A stretch of 64,000 nt of DNA from Planoprotostelium fungivorum (taxonomy: Eukaryota; Evosea; Variosea; Cavosteliida; Cavosteliaceae), in the NCBI GenBank assembly GCA_003024175.1, contig MDYQ01000022.1, positions 271,971-335,970 on the forward strand, given 5' to 3'. This document shows, in pieces, positions 61,381 through 64,000 of the stretch. The notes below the pieces were generated by a model. It saw nothing but the letters and a program-made list of their open reading frames with translations. It searched no databases and was not told the DNA's origin. Position 1 is the first letter of the stretch; every line of letters starts with the position of its first letter. Made by a program: the position numbers and the translations under genes.

Positions 61381-61540
61381 ACTGATCCTAGTTTGACCCT
61401 GTGAGGCTGGCCAACTGATAACTTAGGACTTTTCTGCAGTCCAGTGGGAAGACCCAAAAATCAAGGTTGAAAAGAGGTAATTGTAAATCGAGGGAGGTAC
61501 TGGGGGTATGGCAATTCTTTCTGGACATCTGTTCTGAGGT
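61381..61540 (-). repeat. Inverted repeat pair, right copy
   Basis: The mirror of 60937-61109, about 270 bp away, diverged by substitutions and small gaps. The pair could fold as a foldback. Confidence 0.8.
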
Positions 61541-62938
61541 ATACAACTTTGTGTTGCAGGTTCCTATGCCATTTTTATCTCCCAGACAAGCAATTTATGA
61601 ATGATCAATTTGACTGAGGATCAACCAGGCCTCACATCGGTGTAGTGATTCTTCTTGACAGACTTGAAATTGTCCAGTACACTGTCAAGATCATCGGATT
61701 TTGATGATGCGATGCCTCGACGCCAGACAATCACAATTTGAACTTCGCTTCTCCTTATCATTTTTATTTGACTCTTGGTTGGTGACATCAACAGATTGTA
61801 GGCTTTCATTAGCCAAAAAAAAATTTGGCGCTCCTCTTGCAGCTGAGCCGTTGAACTTGGCATTTGAATTGTGAATGTCCTGCTCGGAGCCCATGTTTTA
61901 ACCCAGCCCGCAGGCATGTTTTAAGGAGCTATAGCCTTCTTCAGTGTGTGAGAATGACCTTCCACCAGGCGCTATGGAAACTCCCCAAGGTCTGAGATTT
62001 GAGGAGAAGAAGCTTTGCCCCAATGGGCCATTTTGGGTCAGTTTGCAAATTCTTGCCCACGCAGTCGTCTGCTCGTTCATTCTTACTGTTGCAGTGGCTG
62101 GATCATCCAGATTGCATAATGGCCATTGAATGGGCCATTGGAGAAGGTGTTGAGCGGTGAGTTAGCTTCAGATAGCAAACAATCAACTCGTCGTCAGTTC
62201 CAGAGATCTGGGACACCCCAGAGTCGTTATTGTGTCCAATAACAAACTTGATGTTGATGATATCACAATCATATGTGACCATGACCTTGATTGGGTCATC
62301 ACAGAAGATCCTCTCACACATTGAATCACCTGAGCATTATAGAAGTGAGCATGCTTGTCTCCATGATACAAGGAGGCTTGTCCTGGATGGACTCAATTAC
62401 AGTAATGAGATTGCTCCTATGATGATGGTGAGATGATGTGAAGATGACTGCATCATTCACCAATAGTACCGCACCACGAGCGTTGAAGGGGTGATGTTGG
62501 CCATCTGATGAAGTTCAAATGACAATAAATGATTGGAAGAATGTGATGGAGTTCTCTGTTGACCGTGTGATATGAAGCTCTGTATTTGTCGGCAAGTTGT
62601 GAACTGTTCAGTGGAAGTTTAGGCTCTTCTTTTCACTCTATGGAGGACACATCAAAAACAGACAGATTTAACTCCTCATCTTAAGATACTAGAGGGAATG
62701 AAGAAGGCAGTATTATTCCAGTAGATTACATCCCAGATGTTGGTAATCTTATGGATTTCCCACTCACTGAGCTGGAAAAGTATCAATATCTCAAGAGAAT
62801 AATCCCAATCTCAATCTTCCAATAAAGATAATCTGTTTAATGTTACCATTAGTCTAATTTGATACAACATACATGCAACAGCATTTCCTTTAGAAGATAG
62901 GAGACGAGAGACAACATGCTCCATTCAAATTTTAACAT

Positions 62939-64000
62939 TCATTCTTCTTTCCTCAGCCAATTCTCCAGACAACTAATCAAGAGATTTGATTGACTGGTAT
63001 TATCAGCCTCGTTATGCTCATCTCCTCACCTTTGGAACAAAATCGTCCATTCCAGCATCATAACAAACTCGTTGATCATGTTCACTAACACTGGCACTCA
63101 GACCTATGATCGGTGTCCTTCTCATCTGTAGAGCTTCCTTCTGTTGAATGATCTCAGTCGCTTGCAGCCTATCCATCACTGGCATCTGGACATCCTGCTC
63201 ACGTCATAACGTGTCGTTTGTCCTCTCTGCCCACCATGAGAATAGCATCGTATCGGTTGTGGTATGACGCTTCTACCGCCAGCTTTCCATCCACCACACA
63301 GTCGAGCTGAAATCCTAGAGGTTCTAACATCTTGCACACCATCTTTCGGTTCAATCCATTGTCATATCCACCACGAGCACCCTCTTCATCTGCCCCCTAA
63401 CGGCTTTGATGCTTCAGAAATGAGCTTCTCATAGCCTCACCTTTATTCACTGCGTTAGGTGATAGGCTCTCAGTGGGTATTTCTGGTTTCTTCATTCGTT
63501 CAAACGCTGCAGATATGCTGGAGATGATATTCGATTGCTTCAGGGGCGTCTATGGTCTTCAGTTCTATCTCTCGCCAATGTGATCATGTCGGTGCAGTGG
63601 AGATTGATTCTTATTCAAGAAATACCTTTAGAGGCGTGACTTGGTGGAGAGGCAACTCAATCTCGCTCCTCTTCTTCAATTCCAGAGCATTTCCCACCGT
63701 GACAAGGAGACCAGAATAAGAGGCCGTAGAGAGACCAATGTGATGTCCACAACGAGAATGGAAGCCAAGTGGTTCTTCATGAGGCTCTGAACATCTTCCA
63801 TGCTGTTGGCGGGGCTGACTTGCGCAACGCGGGACAACAAGGCAAGGAGGATCTGAGAGGGTCAGATGAGAATCTCTGTTCTACACACCTCTGGTCCTAT
63901 CGCTTTACTACACCCACCTCACCTCGAGCGTCTCATCGTCCATACGGACATCACTTGCATTGCAGTCAATACTGACTCTGTCACAAATTAGAGAAGATGA
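62939..64000 (-). CDS. Hybrid histidine kinase / response-regulator protein (5' end outside window)
   Basis: The 3' part of a minus-strand gene. It ends with a receiver domain: KRVLVVD, then NGLNRKMVCKMLEPLGFQLD (~63370), YDAILM joined by an intron (~63181-63223) to DVQMPVMDRLQATEII, whose first Asp is the phosphoacceptor, then TPIIGLSASVSEHDQRV and AGMDDFVPK (~63010). A last exon LISCLENWLRKEE (stop ~62939) fits the receiver end. Upstream (63500-63990) frames such as EILLALLSRVAQVSPANSM and LELKKRSEIELPLH look like the linker seen in amoebozoan and fungal hybrid kinases. The VVD-DN acidic pocket is broken by a 2-bp frame change at about 63377. So it may be a pseudogene, or the read may be wrong. 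Confidence 0.6.

Larger units (their letters stand above)
57124..62938. other. Long gene-poor, repeat-rich, AT-rich interval
   Basis: Nearly 6 kb without a recognisable complete gene. It contains MITE and family B copies, a CA-rich microsatellite (58496-58530), an inverted repeat pair (60937-61540), a minus ORF at 59746-60159 and splice-bounded exon-like fragments at 60204-60349. Short frames at 57315-57503, 61621-62080 and 62103-62371 are not supported by family resemblance. Confidence 0.55.

Overview
This window is nuclear DNA of a eukaryotic microbe. Almost every gene is cut by very short GT-AG introns (about 35-75 nt), genes sit 15-250 bp apart on both strands, and AATAAA signals follow several stop codons. 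The gene content fits an amoebozoan: a giant IPT/TIG-LRR-beta-helix receptor tyrosine-kinase-like protein, an IQM-type calmodulin-binding protein, a PBZ-PARP, a TRMO, and a hybrid histidine kinase or response regulator. A radial-spoke protein 3 gene implies a 9+2 flagellum. A flagellate, bacteria- or fungus-eating variosean of the Planoprotostelium kind is my best guess; that name is inference, not something the sequence proves.

Layout. 1-9855: receptor kinase, 5' end outside the window. 10006-13295: VPS34 class III PI3-kinase. 13431-14118: small secreted protein. 14407-17012 (-): MARK/SNF1-like kinase. 17246-19038 (-): F-box/MORN protein. 19146-20265: PQ-loop membrane protein. 20397-21915 (-): IQM-like protein. 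22144-23303 (-): PP2C phosphatase. 23548-24336 (-): secreted hevein-lysozyme. 24.3-26.0 kb: gene-poor, AT-rich. 26046-29831 (-): long coiled-coil protein. 30084-32005: ALG2. 32032-33514 (-): TRMO. 33614-35077: PBZ-PARP. 35145-35711: TMEM18. 35727-37085 (-): RSPH3. 37237-37736: small membrane protein. 37784-39302 (-): homoserine dehydrogenase-like. 39408-40231: protein with a Lys/Thr/Pro tail. 40290-40953 (-): P-loop N4BP2-like protein. 41.0-42.1 kb: repeat cluster. 42146-43047 (-): charged protein. 43106-45711: CCCH zinc-finger protein. 45775-48281: type I membrane glycoprotein. 49212-51008: ARMT1. 51158-52421 (-): Tim17-family protein. 52565-54030 (-): PPR-like protein. 54084-54515 (-): coiled-coil protein. 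54.5-62.9 kb: gene-poor and repeat-rich. 62939-64000 (-): part of a hybrid histidine kinase or receiver protein.

No single pathway or operon-like system links the genes. They cover signalling (receptor kinase, MARK-like kinase, PP2C, IQM, two-component), membrane traffic and glycosylation (VPS34, ALG2, PQ-loop), RNA and mitochondrial functions (TRMO, PPR, Tim17-like, CCCH) and feeding or defence (hevein-lysozyme). From 26 to 45 kb the genes mostly alternate in orientation, giving convergent pairs with gaps as small as 15 bp and divergent pairs with gaps as small as 58 bp.

The most distinctive non-genic content is a set of small transposon-like repeats: a three-copy hairpin MITE, a three-copy ~200-bp repeat, a 92-bp hAT-like MITE with an 8-bp target duplication just upstream of ARMT1, a 575-bp TTAA-flanked element, an inverted pair of ~170-bp repeats, and a GTCTC-rich block next to a perfect 26-bp inverted repeat. 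All exon boundaries and protein joins are read by eye from splice signals and family resemblance; none was checked against transcripts or databases.
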